Source: Paracoccus litorisediminis (GTDB taxonomy: Bacteria > Pseudomonadota > Alphaproteobacteria > Rhodobacterales > Rhodobacteraceae). From it: DNA of 64,000 bases. Made by a program: the position numbers and the translations under genes. Shown one piece after another: positions 63,679-64,000 of this stretch; position 1 is the first letter of the stretch; each line of letters opens with the position of its first letter. The stretch is from NCBI RefSeq assembly GCF_009711205.1, contig NZ_WMIG01000010.1, forward strand, positions 81,020 to 145,019, written 5' to 3'. Below the pieces are notes generated by a model. The model searched no databases. It was not told where the DNA came from and saw only the letters and a list, made by a program, of their open reading frames with translations.

Positions 63679-64000
63679 CCAGCTCTTCCATCGACGATGA
63701 GTTGTGGTTTCCCCTTTGAGCAGGGTTCGATGCGGGCTTTGACGTCGAAGACGTGGCGCAGGAGGTCTGGGGTGACGACCTCGGGGGTGGGGCCGCAGGC
63801 GATGAGCTGGCCGGACTGGATGACCATGGCCGCGTCGGAAAAATGCAGGGCGTGGCCGATATCGTGCAGGGCAACGATGATCAGCAGGCCCTGCTCGCGG
63901 GTCAGGCGGTGCAGCAGCGCCAGCAGGTCGATCTGGCGGCTGAGATCCAGGGCCGAGGTCGGCTCGTCCATCAGCAGGATCTGCGGGTTCAGCACCAGGA
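63675..64000 (-). CDS. ABC transporter ATPase, FecE/HmuV (iron/heme/siderophore) type, partial
   Basis: The C-terminal 107 residues or so of an ABC ATPase run off the right edge. Walker B ILLMDEPTSALDLSRQ, the H-loop VALHDIGHAL and the tail GPTPEVVTPDLLRHVFDVKA fit Fe3+-siderophore/heme importers. The stop (63675-63677) overlaps the end of the DUF2000 remnant. Walker A and the signature are outside the window, as are the partner permease and binding protein. Confidence 0.85.
   Translation of the reverse strand, partial: LVLNPQILLMDEPTSALDLSRQIDLLALLHRLTREQGLLIIVALHDIGHALHFSDAAMVIQSGQLIACGPTPEVVTPDLLRHVFDVKARIEPCSKGKPQLIVDGRAG

Noticed and set aside
1..64000. tRNA, rRNA or CRISPR sequences
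   Set aside because: Intergenic gaps were read for cloverleaf-like and regularly spaced repeats; none was found beyond the listed dyads and hairpins.

Overview
The window is dense, high-GC bacterial DNA with short intergenic gaps, many 4-bp ATGA start/stop overlaps and long antisense shadow frames. The gene style (Dpp-type importers with one fused ATPase, a taurine/sulfone cluster, a rhodanese-ChrB/ChrA chromate pair, TRAP transporter remnants) suggests an alphaproteobacterium of the Rhodobacteraceae, Paracoccus-like. That placement is inference; there is no rRNA or other marker gene here. I saw no tRNA, rRNA, CRISPR array, intact insertion sequence or prophage.

Layout. 1-1758 (minus): a partial OsmF-type osmoprotectant-binding protein and an IclR regulator. 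1889-13259 (plus): peptide/amide island 1, made of an M81 (MlrC-like) metallopeptidase, a dipeptide-type ABC importer (binding protein, two permeases, one fused double ATPase), two M20 amidohydrolases and a penicillin-acylase homologue without a signal peptide. 13240-15992: a MerR-family Cd/Pb/Zn sensor divergent from a ZntA-type P-type ATPase. 16060-19586: a YcaQ-type DNA glycosylase, then rhodanese-ChrB and ChrA. 19748-29672: a sulfur island, with tauABC, two SfnB-like flavoproteins and a DmoA/NtaA-like monooxygenase, convergent with metNI and two metQ paralogues. 29839-39299: island 2, with an RpiR regulator divergent from a D-serine-dehydratase-like PLP enzyme, then a second M81 protein, a second dipeptide-type ABC importer and a RidA-family deaminase. 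39296-42314 (minus): DeoR regulator, MFS transporter and lactonase-like beta-propeller. 42422-50719: LysR regulator, a small membrane protein, then island 3, a third dipeptide-type ABC importer (Tat-exported binding protein) ending in a CocE/NonD hydrolase. 50742-54344: a DapB paralogue, a decayed TRAP transporter and a KefB/C-type antiporter. 54533-56198: a YjhX-family protein divergent from a class II Fic protein. 56253-63255: GFA protein, SGNH hydrolase, two MFS transporters, LysR, WrbA, TetR, a MaoC hydratase and a 47-residue membrane peptide. 63295-64000: a DUF2000 pseudogene and the end of a FecE/HmuV-type ATPase.

The main theme is nutrient scavenging. Three separate dipeptide-type importers each carry their own hydrolases and sit next to a different regulator (IclR, RpiR, LysR), so each probably imports a different peptide, amide or ester and breaks it down. 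The sulfur island would import sulfonate-like compounds, oxidise C-S bonds and import methionine. Its tauA and metQ2 promoters share a 12-base exact match, which suggests common control.

The items most worth a second look are the RpiR / D-serine dehydratase-like / M81 / importer / RidA operon with its repeated GTGAAA-type operators, the two tandem 29-bp palindromes in front of fic, the shared sulfur promoter motif, and the M81-M20-M20-acylase cascade.
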